Notes: generated by a model not told the origin, from the letters alone. Shown: positions 1-7,278, counted from the stretch's first letter. The stretch is 27,501 nt of DNA from DATLYF01 sp035575095 (GCA_035575095.1 DATLYF010000170.1:1-27501); one strand, 5' to 3'. Made by a program: numbers and translations.

Positions 1-2
1 GG

Positions 3-545
3 CTGGTGATCGACTGCAACCGCCAGCCCGGCGATCCCACCTCCATTCCCGAACTGAGCGACGGCATCCGCATCCCCGGTAACCAGAACCTCTCCGACAC
101 CGAGGCCGAGCGCCGTCTGGAGGAGTGCTTCTGGCCTTACCATCACGCCATCACCCGCGAGATCGCCCGGCTCTGGCGCCACGGCCCGCCGCCGGCCATC
201 GTCTCCCTGCACAGTTTCACTCCGCAATTGCGCGGCTTCGAACCGCGGCCCTGGCACATCGGCATACTGTGGAATCACGACCCGCGCCTGGCCCTGCCAC
301 TGCTGGACTGGCTGCGCGAGCACACCGATTACTGCATCGGCGACAACGAGCCCTACTCGGGGCGCAGTGTCGGCTTCACCATGCAGACCCACGCCGAGGC
401 CGCCGGCCTGCCCCACGTGCTGTTCGAGGTGCGCCAGGATCTGCTGACCGACGCGCCCGGCCTGGAGCGCTGGGCTGATGTCCTGGCCCGCGCGCTGCAG
501 GCGGTGCTGGCCGATCCCCATCTACACCGGGTGGTCCATTTCTGA
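3..545 (+). CDS. N-formylglutamate amidohydrolase-family protein, 5' end outside window
   Basis: The reading frame is open from the first bases of the window, so the true start lies upstream. The visible part, about 180 residues, carries the marks of the N-formylglutamate amidohydrolase family (PF05013): an N-terminal DCNR-type motif, a central LHSFTP segment, WHIGILWNHDPR, and a C-terminal THAEAAGLPHVLFEVRQDL segment. Characterised family members hydrolyse N-formylglutamate or similar N-acyl amino acids to the free acid and amine; the substrate here is unknown. The stop lies 7 bases before the start of a YbdK-type carboxylate-amine ligase, so the two are very probably co-transcribed. A hydrolase beside an amide-forming ligase suggests metabolism of a small glutamyl- or cysteinyl-type conjugate rather than histidine breakdown, since no hut genes are in view. 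No signal peptide can be judged because the N-terminus is missing. Confidence 0.85.
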   Translation: MVIDCNRQPGDPTSIPELSDGIRIPGNQNLSDTEAERRLEECFWPYHHAITREIARLWRHGPPPAIVSLHSFTPQLRGFEPRPWHIGILWNHDPRLALPLLDWLREHTDYCIGDNEPYSGRSVGFTMQTHAEAAGLPHVLFEVRQDLLTDAPGLERWADVLARALQAVLADPHLHRVVHF

Positions 546-552
546 ATACGCC

Positions 553-1698
553 ATGATCACCATCGTCCAGCCCGAACCGAGCTTTACCGTCGGCATCGAG
601 GAGGAATACCTGCTGGTCTCGCGGGAAAGTCGCGATCTGGTGCCGGACCCGCCGGCCGGCCTGCTCGAGGCCTGCGAGCAGCGCCTGCAGGGCCAGTTCA
701 GCCCCGAGTTCTTGCGCTGCCAGATCGAGGTCGGCACCCGTGTTCACCAGCACCTCGCCGAGGTACGCGCCGACCTGGCGCGGCTGCGGCTCACCGTGGC
801 CGAGGTCACCGGCGAGCACGGGCTGGCCCCCATCGCCGCCTCCACCCACCCTTTCGCCCGCTGGGACGTGCAGAAGCCCACCGCTAAGGCGCGCTACTCG
901 GAACTGGCGCACAGCCTGCAGGGCGTGGGCCGGCGCCTGGTGATCTGCGGCATGCACGTGCACGTGGGCATCGACGACGACGATCTGCGCATCGATCTGA
1001 TGAAGCAGATCAGCTACTTCCTGCCGCATTTGCTGGCGCTGTCCACCTCCTCGCCGTTCTGGCGCGGCGCGGACAGCGGGTTGAAGTCCTACCGCATCAG
1101 CGTATTCAAGGAGCTGCCGCGCACCGGGCTGCCGGAGGCCTTCGACTCCTGGGGCGAATACCAGCGGCATATCCAGGTGCTGGTGCGGGCCGGGCTGATC
1201 GAGGATGCCACCCGCATCTGGTGGGACGTGCGCGCTTCGGCGCGCTTCCCCACCCTGGAGATGCGTATCACCGACGTCTGCACCCGGCTGGACGATGCCA
1301 TCGGCATCGCCGCCCTGTACCGCTGCCTGCTGCGCATGCTCTATCGCCTGCGCCGGCGCAACCAGCGCTGGCGGGTCTATGCCAACATGCTGATCGATGA
1401 GAACCGCTGGCGCGCCCAGCGCTACGGCATCGATGAGGGGCTGGTGGACTTCGGCAAGGGGGTGATCGTGCCCTACCCCGAGCTGCTGGAGGAGATGCTG
1501 GAGCTGACTCGGGAGGATGCCGAGTATTTCGGCTGCTCAGCCGAGCTGCAGGGCCTGCGCAGCATCCTCCAGTGCGGCACCAGCGCCCATCGCCAGTCGG
1601 CCGCCTATCGCGCCGCCCTGGCCGAGGGCGCCAGCCACGAGGAGGCGCTCCAGGCGGTGGTGGATCGGCTGATCGAGGAAACCGTCGCCGGACTGTGA
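553..1698 (+). CDS. YbdK-type carboxylate-amine ligase (GCS2 family)
   Basis: A 381-residue protein of the glutamate-cysteine ligase 2 family (PF04107). Family members join a carboxylate to an amine with ATP; E. coli YbdK has only weak glutamate-cysteine ligase activity and its physiological product is unresolved. Visible marks are the N-terminal FTVGIEEEYLL (metal-binding Glu cluster), QIEVGT, the HPFARW segment, CGMHVHVGI, and LEMRITDVC near the middle. Length fits the usual 370-400 residues. The frame is open back to 478, inside the upstream gene, but the ATG at 553 puts the conserved GIEEEY motif at the normal distance from the N-terminus. It follows the amidohydrolase gene by 7 bases, and its stop is only 4 bases from the end of the convergent DUF2726 gene. 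Confidence 0.9.
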   Translation: MITIVQPEPSFTVGIEEEYLLVSRESRDLVPDPPAGLLEACEQRLQGQFSPEFLRCQIEVGTRVHQHLAEVRADLARLRLTVAEVTGEHGLAPIAASTHPFARWDVQKPTAKARYSELAHSLQGVGRRLVICGMHVHVGIDDDDLRIDLMKQISYFLPHLLALSTSSPFWRGADSGLKSYRISVFKELPRTGLPEAFDSWGEYQRHIQVLVRAGLIEDATRIWWDVRASARFPTLEMRITDVCTRLDDAIGIAALYRCLLRMLYRLRRRNQRWRVYANMLIDENRWRAQRYGIDEGLVDFGKGVIVPYPELLEEMLELTREDAEYFGCSAELQGLRSILQCGTSAHRQSAAYRAALAEGASHEEALQAVVDRLIEETVAGL

Positions 1699-1702
1699 AG
1701 CT

Positions 1703-2230
1703 TCAGCGCTCGCGCAACACCCCCGCCAGCGCGCCCCGCACCTCCTCCAGCACGTAGCGGCTGCGCACCGCGAAGCGCAGCAGCGGGATACCGACCTCGG
1801 CCATCACCCCATCGACGAACTGGTCGCGCACCTGGCGGTCGGCGCGCCGATGGGAAGCGTCGTCCAGCTCGATGGCGCACAGCACCCGGCATTCGCCGTC
1901 GCACAACACGTAATCCACGTGCTTGCAGGCGATGGGATTGAACAGGCTCAGGTAATGGCGGCGCGGCACCGCCTCGTGCACCAGCACCAGGTCGGCGATG
2001 CGCACCTTGCCGTAGATCCGGGCGCGCCCTGCGACGGCCTGTTCCAGCACCGCCAGAAACCGCAGCTCCGCCGGCGTGAACAGCCCCTCGGCGCGCCGGT
2101 AGCGGCGGCGCGGCCCGAGCAGTCGCGCCAGCAGCCGGAACACCAGGACCAGCACGACGAGGAGCACCACTGCGGCCAGCAGCCAGCGGCCGGGAGTGTC
2201 GAGGTACAGCCAGGGCGAGTGAAGATTCAT
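1703..2230 (-). CDS. membrane-anchored DUF2726 protein
   Basis: A 175-residue protein with one N-terminal membrane helix (about residues 15-37), a basic stretch after it (RRRYRR, 41-46), and a cytoplasmic domain that looks like DUF2726. The domain shows KHVDYVLCD (103-111), CAIELDDASH (118-127) and RDQF (135-138). That acidic pattern with a following His and Arg-Asp recalls nuclease-like PD-(D/E)xK cores, a relation proposed for this family but not shown here. The frame stays open far upstream to 3241, but that extension runs antisense through the GTPase gene and has no family match, so the ATG just before the hydrophobic helix is chosen. It is convergent with the carboxylate-amine ligase and divergent from the GTPase unit. 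Function unknown; possibly envelope-linked nucleic acid processing. Confidence 0.82.
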   Translation of the reverse strand: MNLHSPWLYLDTPGRWLLAAVVLLVVLVLVFRLLARLLGPRRRYRRAEGLFTPAELRFLAVLEQAVAGRARIYGKVRIADLVLVHEAVPRRHYLSLFNPIACKHVDYVLCDGECRVLCAIELDDASHRRADRQVRDQFVDGVMAEVGIPLLRFAVRSRYVLEEVRGALAGVLRER

Positions 2231-2336
2231 GAGGCGACGGATGACTCGGCGACGGTCCCAGGGGCGTGTATGCAAGCGCAAGCGGACGCACCTGGCAAGA
2301 GGTCCGGGCGCGCCCAGGTGCACCGCGACCCGACGA

Positions 2337-2365
2337 TTGACGCAGCGCCGGCCAGAATGCAGACT
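2337..2365 (+). promoter_or_regulatory. weak candidate sigma70 promoter for the GTPase unit
   Basis: The 213-base divergent gap 2231-2443 holds TTGACG at 2337-2342, then 17 bases, then CAGACT at 2360-2365. The -35 is good and the -10 poor (three of six consensus bases). It is the best-placed candidate for the rightward GTPase gene. A GGCGC-TT-GCGCC hairpin lies just downstream at 2372-2383. I see no clear leftward promoter for the DUF2726 gene in the same gap. Confidence 0.28.
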
Positions 2366-2443
2366 CCCCCCGGCGCTTGCGCCGCCCGGTAAGATGCCCC
2401 CCGCCGGGCCTGGACCAACACAAGACGACGGAAGCCCTCCCCC

Positions 2444-3301
2444 ATGATGACCTTCGATCTCGCAACCCTCGGCCTGGTGGTGGGCGTGTTCGGCATCGCC
2501 CTGGCCGCCACTCTGTTTTTGCGCGGGCGTACCGAGCAGGCCCGGCTGCGCAGCGAACTGGCCGGCCTGGCCGAGCAAACCCGGCAGTTGCAACAGGAGA
2601 AGCAGGCGCTGGCCGAGCAACTCCCCGAGACCCGCGTGCACACGATGCTGATGGACGGCATGCCGGGCTCGGGCAAGTCCACTTTCATCGCCCGCCTGAT
2701 CAGCCCGGTCTCGACCCGCCAGGATCTCTTGCAGATCGCCGCCACCACCAACGAATACCAAACTCTGGACGCACCTCTGTGCTGGGAGAAGGGCAGCAAC
2801 CGCACCACCTTGCACACCATTCGCTTCTTCGACGTGGCCGGCGAGCGCGGCTCCACCTTCATCGACGCGCTCTATAAGCTGGCCGACGCCGGCATCCGCC
2901 AGCCCGAAGTGGTGCTGGTGGTGGTCTGGGACCTGTGCGATGAGAACTACGCCCGCAACGGCCACTATCTCAACGACACCCGCCTGGAGATGGCCTACGG
3001 CAGCAAGATGGCCAAGAGCATCGTGCGCTCCATCATCGTCTTCTTCAACAAGGTGGACCTGCTGGCGCCGGAAGTGGCCCAGGCCCGTATCGAGGAATCC
3101 AAGGCTCGCCTCAGCGCCCTGTTCCGCGACAAGTTCGAGGTGGGCTATGGCGACATTCACTATTTCGCTGGCTCGGCGATCAGCGGCCTGCACATGCACG
3201 ACTGCTTCGGCGCCATCATCAAGCGCCTGGAACTGGAGCACAACTTCGAGAAGGCCACCGGCAACGCCCTGGCCGGCAACGTCCGTGCCCTGGCTGCCTG
3301 A
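2444..3301 (+). CDS. membrane-tethered P-loop GTPase
   Basis: A 285-residue protein: one N-terminal membrane helix (about 7-27), a Gln/Glu-rich coiled-coil stretch (30-62), then a GTPase domain. The G1 P-loop is GMPGSGKST (72-80), G3 is DVAGERG (130-136) and G4 is NKVD (202-205), so nucleotide binding looks intact and guanine-specific. A glycine-rich AGSAISG segment near the C-terminus fits G5. The domain resembles small Ras/Arf/SRPRB-like GTPases more than translation or Era-type GTPases, but I cannot name a characterised bacterial family. Two adjacent ATGs open the gene; the first is used. The next gene begins 5 bases after the stop and encodes another membrane-anchored coiled-coil protein, so the pair probably forms one membrane complex. 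Which process it regulates is not visible. Confidence 0.85.
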   Translation: MMTFDLATLGLVVGVFGIALAATLFLRGRTEQARLRSELAGLAEQTRQLQQEKQALAEQLPETRVHTMLMDGMPGSGKSTFIARLISPVSTRQDLLQIAATTNEYQTLDAPLCWEKGSNRTTLHTIRFFDVAGERGSTFIDALYKLADAGIRQPEVVLVVVWDLCDENYARNGHYLNDTRLEMAYGSKMAKSIVRSIIVFFNKVDLLAPEVAQARIEESKARLSALFRDKFEVGYGDIHYFAGSAISGLHMHDCFGAIIKRLELEHNFEKATGNALAGNVRALAA

Positions 3302-3306
3302 TACCC

Positions 3307-4071
3307 ATGCCGCTATACAACTACTTCAATCTGCGCTGGGCGGAAGGTTACAGCTACGTCTCCGACGCCCCCAATCGCTACAACATCCTCATCGAGTCGC
3401 AGATCGGCACCGGTGGCAACGGCGAGGAAGGCGGCAGCGTCGAGGTGATCTACAACGAGGCCAGCCGCCTCTACCTGGGCGTGCTCAAGTGCACACTCTA
3501 CCTGCCGGCGCTGGAGCGGCCGGCGACTTATCTGCACGTGGTGGTGATCGACGAACTGCCCAAGGAGCATCGCTTCAACGCCGACTGCCTGCTGGCCACC
3601 TTCCGCGAGCGCTACGGCGAGGACGTCGAGGCCGCCATCGCCGCCCTCTACAACGAACTAGCCCTGCTCAGCAAGGCCGAAGGCCGCGGGCGGCTGCGTC
3701 CCTACGAGATCGGTCTGAGCATGCTGATGCGCCAGAGCGCCCTGCTGGAGCCCGCCGCCAACGAACCGCAGCCACCACCTATCGGCGCAACCGAGCCCGT
3801 CGCCGCGCCACTGCCGCCAACCGACTGGCGCGCCGCCTTGCGGGGCTGGCGCCTGCCCCGCTTCGTGCTGGGCGGCCTCGGCCTGCCACGCCCGGATGGC
3901 AACACCTGGCTGTTCGGTTTGACCGGGCTGGGGCTGGCGCTGCTGCTGCTCGTCAGCCTGCAGCTCTACGCCCTGTCCGGCGAGGTCCGGATGCTGCGCC
4001 AGCAGGTGGAGGCGCTGCAGGAACAGCTACGGCTCCCGCCCCCCCAAATAGGACGCAGGGGTGGTCTATAA
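3307..4071 (+). CDS. membrane-anchored partner of the upstream GTPase, unknown function
   Basis: A 254-residue protein I do not recognise. It has a soluble N-terminal domain of about 140 residues, a Pro/Ala-rich linker (about 150-175), one C-terminal membrane helix (about 201-224) and a short heptad-like tail (RMLRQQVEALQEQLRL). With no signal peptide, the N-terminal domain should sit in the cytoplasm, held to the membrane from its C-terminal side; the GTPase upstream is anchored at its N-terminus. The 5-base gap to that gene and the matching coiled coils suggest they work together, with this protein as effector, scaffold or GTPase-activating partner. That is inference from layout. The stop codon overlaps a TATAAT box that probably starts the next transcript. 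Confidence 0.78.
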   Translation: MPLYNYFNLRWAEGYSYVSDAPNRYNILIESQIGTGGNGEEGGSVEVIYNEASRLYLGVLKCTLYLPALERPATYLHVVVIDELPKEHRFNADCLLATFRERYGEDVEAAIAALYNELALLSKAEGRGRLRPYEIGLSMLMRQSALLEPAANEPQPPPIGATEPVAAPLPPTDWRAALRGWRLPRFVLGGLGLPRPDGNTWLFGLTGLGLALLLLVSLQLYALSGEVRMLRQQVEALQEQLRLPPPQIGRRGGL

Positions 4072-4072
4072 T
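4067..4072 (+). promoter_or_regulatory. consensus -10 box upstream of the ybaK-like gene
   Basis: A perfect TATAAT overlaps the stop codon of the preceding gene, in an AT-rich patch (TATAATTAAC) in otherwise GC-rich DNA. No convincing -35 hexamer lies 16-18 bases upstream (the sequence there is C-rich), so an activator or an alternative recognition mode may be needed. A start near 4079 would give a leader of about 140 bases before the ybaK-like gene, containing the stems described separately. Confidence 0.4.
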
Positions 4073-4107
4073 TAACAGTTGGGTGAAGCGGGGTTTCTGA
4101 ATTCAAG

Positions 4108-4194
4108 GGGATCGTTCGCATCGCTTCTCCCCTGCACGGCAGGCCGGTTTCCGGCTGCGCAGTCGACGCCGTGGTTCATTCTCCGAACGATCCC
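4108..4194 (+). promoter_or_regulatory. structured 5' leader with a long-range stem
   Basis: GGGATCGTTCG at 4108-4118 is perfectly complementary to CGAACGATCCC at 4184-4194, an 11-bp stem closing a 65-base interior. Inside is a smaller hairpin, GCCGG-TTT-CCGGC (4143-4155). Alternative pairings exist that would compete with the outer stem: AGGGG (4106-4110) with CCCCT (4129-4133), and GAAGCG (4085-4090) with CGCTTC (4122-4127). The outer stem ends just before the Shine-Dalgarno GGGAGGAGG of the next gene. It does not match any riboswitch class I can recall by eye. A regulatory leader is inferred from position and pairing only. Confidence 0.4.
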
Positions 4195-4217
4195 AGCGGC
4201 GATGGGAGGAGGATGCT

Positions 4218-4694
4218 ATGGCCATTGCTTCCACTCTGCAAAGCTTCATGCGAGAACACCAGTGCCAATACGACGTGGTCAGACACCCGCACAGCGCGTG
4301 CAGCATGGAGACGGTGCACAATGCGCATGTGCCGGGCGAATGCCTGGCCAAGTCGGTAATCCTGGTCGACAATGCGGGCAAATTCCTGATGGCGGTGCTA
4401 CCGGCCGATCATCAGGTGGATCTGGAGCTGCTCAATCAGCAGACGCAGCGCTGGTGGCGGCTGGCCCATGAGCATGAGTTCGCGGCGCTGTTCCGCGACT
4501 GCGAGCTCGGGGCCATTCCGCCCATCGGCAGCGCCTACGGCCTGGAGACGGTGATCGACGAACAGTTGACGCGGACCAAGGAAATCTACTTCGAGGCGGG
4601 CGATCACGAGGAGCTGATCCACATGCGCACCGATCAGTTCCTGGACTTGATGCCCGGTGCGATGCGTCTTGCCTTCAGCCGGCGCCTGATGTAG
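4218..4694 (+). CDS. YbaK/EbsC-family aminoacyl-tRNA deacylase-like protein
   Basis: A 158-residue soluble protein of the YbaK/ProXp editing-domain family (PF04073). Members hydrolyse mischarged aminoacyl-tRNAs such as Cys-tRNA(Pro) or Ala-tRNA(Pro). Family marks are the N-terminal helix followed by YDVVRHPHS, the AKSVILVDNAGKFLMAVLPADHQVD segment around the usual catalytic Lys, a PPIGSAYGLETVID segment that matches the family's GxxxPxG-type region, and the closing IYFEAGDHEELIHM strand. The specificity cannot be told. The start is fixed by a strong Shine-Dalgarno (GGGAGGAGG) 5 bases upstream. It appears to be a single-gene unit, with its own -10 box and a structured leader upstream and a strong terminator 40 bases downstream. 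Confidence 0.88.
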   Translation: MAIASTLQSFMREHQCQYDVVRHPHSACSMETVHNAHVPGECLAKSVILVDNAGKFLMAVLPADHQVDLELLNQQTQRWWRLAHEHEFAALFRDCELGAIPPIGSAYGLETVIDEQLTRTKEIYFEAGDHEELIHMRTDQFLDLMPGAMRLAFSRRLM

Positions 4695-4733
4695 GTCCGA
4701 ACACCCTCGCCGAAGGCTGCTGCAGGAACCGCC

Positions 4734-4767
4734 CGCCCCGGATGATCCCGATCCGGGGCGTTCTTTT
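4734..4767 (+). terminator. Rho-independent terminator after the ybaK-like gene
   Basis: A perfect 10-bp stem, CGCCCCGGAT (4734-4743) with ATCCGGGGCG (4751-4760), has a 7-base loop and is followed at once by TTCTTTT (4761-4767). This is a textbook intrinsic terminator on the plus strand, ending the ybaK-like transcript. Confidence 0.9.
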
Positions 4768-4768
4768 C

Positions 4769-4783
4769 GCGCAACGGTTGCGC
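4769..4783. repeat. short inverted repeat, possible operator
   Basis: GCGCAAC (4769-4775) and GTTGCGC (4777-4783) form a perfect 7-bp dyad around one central base, directly after the terminator T-run and about 100 bases before the DUF3422 start. The compact dyad is more like a protein-binding operator than an RNA hairpin, since a one-base loop cannot fold. No matching regulator is in view. Confidence 0.3.
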
Positions 4784-4880
4784 TTTGTGAAAGGCAGCAT
4801 GGCTCGATAGGCCCCTACCCGCCCGGCGCCGGCTGGGGTAGAGTGGGTTTTCTACGTCCATCACCTGCGCCCGGCCGACC

Positions 4881-6215
4881 ATGCTGTACGATCCGACCGA
4901 TGCCGCCATTCCCACCCGCCAGTGGGCCGTGCCCGGCATTGCTGAACACCGCTGGCGGGAACGCCTGAGCAACGAGATCCACGCCCGCGGTTCGCTGGCG
5001 CTGAAGGCCCCGGTACGCGCCTCACACCTGGCCTTGCTGGCGGGCGAGGACGGTGTGGAGCGCGATCGCCTGCACATAGTCGACCTATGCCGCCGGTTCG
5101 GCGCCCCCGAGCCACCCATGGGCGCCAACTTCTGGCACGTGGACTGCGGCCCCTTCGTGCTCAACTGGGAACGCCACACCGAGTTCTCCAGCTATACCTT
5201 CATCCGTCACGAGCCCTTCGACGAGCCGTTCCGCGAGCCCGTCATCCGCCAACTGCCTCAGGACTGGCTGCGTGGTCTGGCCGGCGAGGTGCTGGTGGCC
5301 ATGCACCTGGCCCTGGAGCCAGCAGTCGGGGCGCGGCTCAGCCACGAGCAGACCCATGCCCTGTTCGCCTCGGACAACATCGCCAGCAGCCATGTCTCGG
5401 GCGGCGCCGCCCAGGTCTGGACCGATTTTCGCCTGCAAGGCGACGGCTTCTGTCGGGTGCTGATCCGCGACATCAGCCTCACCCCGCGTCAGGCCGGACG
5501 GGTGTTGCAGCGCCTGATCGAGATCGAGACCTACCGCATGATGGCGCTGCTGGCTCTGCCGCTGGCACGCGAGTACGGCCGCCAGGTGACTCACGCCGAC
5601 CAAACCTTGGCCGACATCACACAGCGCATGGCCGACGCCGACCGCGAGCTGGACCAGCACACCCTGCTCGACCGCCTCACCGCGGTGGCCGCCGAGATCG
5701 AGCGCATCGCCGCCGCCACCAACTACCGTTTCGGTGCCGCCCGCGCCTACTACGCCCTGGTGCAGCGGCGCATCGAGGAGCTGCGCGAAGTGCGGGTGGA
5801 TGGTCATCCCACCATCAAGGAGTTCATGGACCGCCGCCTGGCGCCGGCCATGAGCACCTGCGAATCCCTGCGCGACCGCCTGGAAGTGCTGTCCAAGCGC
5901 GTCTCCCGTGCCGCCAATCTGCTGCGCACCCGGGTCGATCTGGCCCTGGAGCGGCAGAACCAGGACCTGTTGCGCTCCATGGATCGCCGCGCCCAGCTCC
6001 AGTTGCGCCTGCAGGAGACGGTGGAGGGGTTGTCGGTAGTGGTACTGAGCTACTACGTGGTGGGCCTGGTAGGCTATCTGTTCAAGGCCGCCAAGTCGGG
6101 CGGCCTGCCCCTCAACCCCGAGCTGGCCACCGGCCTGACCCTGCCGTTGGTGGTGGGCGGGGTGTGGTGGGGTATCCACCGCTTCCGCCGCAGCCTGGGG
6201 CACGACAGCGGCTAG
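4881..6215 (+). CDS. DUF3422 family membrane protein
   Basis: A 444-residue protein matching DUF3422, a proteobacterial family without an assigned function. Recognisable parts are the N-terminal RxRLSNEIHARGSL segment, GANFWHVDCGPF with a following ERHTEFSSYTF, the DFRLQGDGFCRVLIRD stretch, a central helical region rich in Glu/Arg (about 230-370, coiled-coil-like), and two C-terminal membrane helices (about 383-405 and 420-437). The large domain should lie in the cytoplasm, tethered to the inner membrane. There is no clear Shine-Dalgarno before the ATG; the start is chosen by the family's usual N-terminus. The YqaA gene begins 15 bases downstream, so the two are likely co-transcribed. Confidence 0.9.
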   Translation: MLYDPTDAAIPTRQWAVPGIAEHRWRERLSNEIHARGSLALKAPVRASHLALLAGEDGVERDRLHIVDLCRRFGAPEPPMGANFWHVDCGPFVLNWERHTEFSSYTFIRHEPFDEPFREPVIRQLPQDWLRGLAGEVLVAMHLALEPAVGARLSHEQTHALFASDNIASSHVSGGAAQVWTDFRLQGDGFCRVLIRDISLTPRQAGRVLQRLIEIETYRMMALLALPLAREYGRQVTHADQTLADITQRMADADRELDQHTLLDRLTAVAAEIERIAAATNYRFGAARAYYALVQRRIEELREVRVDGHPTIKEFMDRRLAPAMSTCESLRDRLEVLSKRVSRAANLLRTRVDLALERQNQDLLRSMDRRAQLQLRLQETVEGLSVVVLSYYVVGLVGYLFKAAKSGGLPLNPELATGLTLPLVVGGVWWGIHRFRRSLGHDSG

Positions 6216-6230
6216 CGCATCCACGACGTC

Positions 6231-6677
6231 ATGCTGGATGCCCTGCTGGCCTATGGCGGACTGCTGTTCGGCGCCCTGCTCGCCGCCACCATCCTGCCGG
6301 CCTCGTCGGAGGCCGCGCTGGCGGGCCTGCTGGCGACGGGCGCCTATGAGCCGGCGGCTCTGCTCGCCGTCGCCACCGTCGGCAACACCGCGGGAGCGGC
6401 GATCAACTGGCTGCTCGGCCGCTGCCTGCTGCACCTCCAGCACCGCCGCTGGTTTCCGCTCAAGCCCTCCCAGTTCGCGAGGTCCCGGTCCTGGTTCCAG
6501 CGCTATGGGGCGTGGACCTTGCTTTTCTCCTGGGTGCCGGTGGTCGGAGATCCACTGACGGTGGCAGCGGGCGCCCTGCGCATGCGGTTCTGGCCGTTCC
6601 TGGCTATCGTCTTCGTAGGCAAGGCCGCTCGTTACGTGCTCGTGGGCGGAGTGACGCTCTGGTGGATGGCAGCATGA
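6231..6677 (+). CDS. yqaA: YqaA family inner-membrane protein (DedA/VTT-related)
   Basis: A 148-residue integral membrane protein of the YqaA branch of the SNARE-associated/DedA (VTT) superfamily (PF09335). Seen are an N-terminal helix ending in ILPASSEAAL, where the acidic residue in the membrane is a family mark, a GNTAGAAINWLLGR segment, and a RYGAWTLLFSWVPVVGDPLTVAAGALRM-like re-entrant region containing the Gly/Pro-rich motif. Larger DedA relatives are tied to lipid flipping and membrane homeostasis; YqaA itself is uncharacterised. It lies 15 bases after the DUF3422 gene. No good Shine-Dalgarno is visible, consistent with translational coupling. Confidence 0.88.
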   Translation: MLDALLAYGGLLFGALLAATILPASSEAALAGLLATGAYEPAALLAVATVGNTAGAAINWLLGRCLLHLQHRRWFPLKPSQFARSRSWFQRYGAWTLLFSWVPVVGDPLTVAAGALRMRFWPFLAIVFVGKAARYVLVGGVTLWWMAA

Positions 6678-6703
6678 ACCCATCGCGCCAGCAGCTGCCT
6701 GAA

Positions 6704-6724
6704 TTGATACAAGTCAATAGTCAA
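6704..6724. promoter_or_regulatory. AT-richer control region with repeated AGTCAA
   Basis: The 98-base gap 6678-6775 is less GC-rich than its surroundings. It holds AGTCAA twice (6712-6717 and 6719-6724, 7 bp apart), and TTGA at 6704-6707 forms a dyad with TCAA at 6714-6717. The pattern could be a direct-repeat binding site for a response regulator such as those of copper two-component systems, but no clear -10/-35 pair at normal spacing is seen and no such regulator is in the window. Confidence 0.22.
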
Positions 6725-6775
6725 AGCTCGTAGTCTGCTAGTGTTAGGTCTATCCTCTCAGCGGAGATCGGCATC

Positions 6776-7168
6776 GTGATACTCACCCGCGCCCTCGCCT
6801 CCAGACTGTGCAGCCTGCTGGCTGCGCTCTGGCTGTTTGCGAGCTTCGTCGCGGTAGTCAACGGCTGCCTGCTCGACGGGTTCCAAGAGCGTGGCACCGT
6901 GCCGTCGGTTGCCGGCGTCGACGCACCGGATTCCATTGGCAACGGGCAGTGCCTGGCCGTCTGCGCCAAGCATTGCGAGGATGCCCGGGCCGCTGCGTTC
7001 AAGAACGAGATCGTCAAGCTCGACCAGTCGATGCTGCTGGTCGCCCTGTTCTTCCTGACTCTGCTTTTCCGGTCGCCGGCTGGCGATCGTCTCCCCCGTC
7101 CCGAGCGGCTTGCCCCACTGCCCGGCGGCCCCGCGCTATACCTGCGCCTGCAGCGCTTCGCTGAATAA
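6776..7168 (+). CDS. small Cys-containing membrane protein at head of copper block
   Basis: A 130-residue protein starting at GTG, with GGAG 9 bases upstream. It has an N-terminal signal or anchor helix (about 11-29) ending at Cys31, a metal-site-like CX3CX3C pattern (Cys59, Cys63, Cys67, with His66 beside it) and a second hydrophobic segment (about 85-98). The sequence before Cys31 (VVNGC) is only a poor lipobox. I do not recognise a named family. Small exported Cys/His proteins of this layout often lead copper-resistance operons, and a Met-rich protein and DUF2933 protein follow. Metal binding or a leader role is inferred. A hairpin at 7181-7207 separates it from the next gene. Confidence 0.6.
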   Translation: MILTRALASRLCSLLAALWLFASFVAVVNGCLLDGFQERGTVPSVAGVDAPDSIGNGQCLAVCAKHCEDARAAAFKNEIVKLDQSMLLVALFFLTLLFRSPAGDRLPRPERLAPLPGGPALYLRLQRFAE

Positions 7169-7180
7169 TCCCTGCCTTTC

Positions 7181-7207
7181 CATCCACTCCCTGAGCGGGT
7201 GTGGATG
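7181..7207 (+). terminator. intergenic hairpin, possible attenuator or partial terminator
   Basis: CATCCAC (7181-7187) pairs with GTGGATG (7201-7207). After one T-T mismatch, CCC (7189-7191) pairs with GGG (7197-7199), leaving a 5-base loop. No T-run follows on either side, so this is more likely an mRNA-stabilising or attenuating hairpin between the two genes than a full terminator. Confidence 0.35.
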
Positions 7208-7278
7208 CGTCGTGCCCATGCGATACCCCTGACGTATCGCGTGATTTCGTGCCTTTCCCACAACCCGAGGAATCCGTC

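Noticed and set aside
2231..3241. Long upstream extension of the minus-strand DUF2726 frame to 3241
   Set aside because: It runs antisense through the GTPase gene with its intact G motifs, shows no family similarity, and the ATG at 2230 directly precedes a normal membrane helix.
5085..6683. 532-codon minus-strand open frame
   Set aside because: It is antisense to DUF3422 and YqaA, both recognised families. Gln/His/Ala/Gly-rich low-complexity translation is typical of shadow frames in GC-rich DNA.
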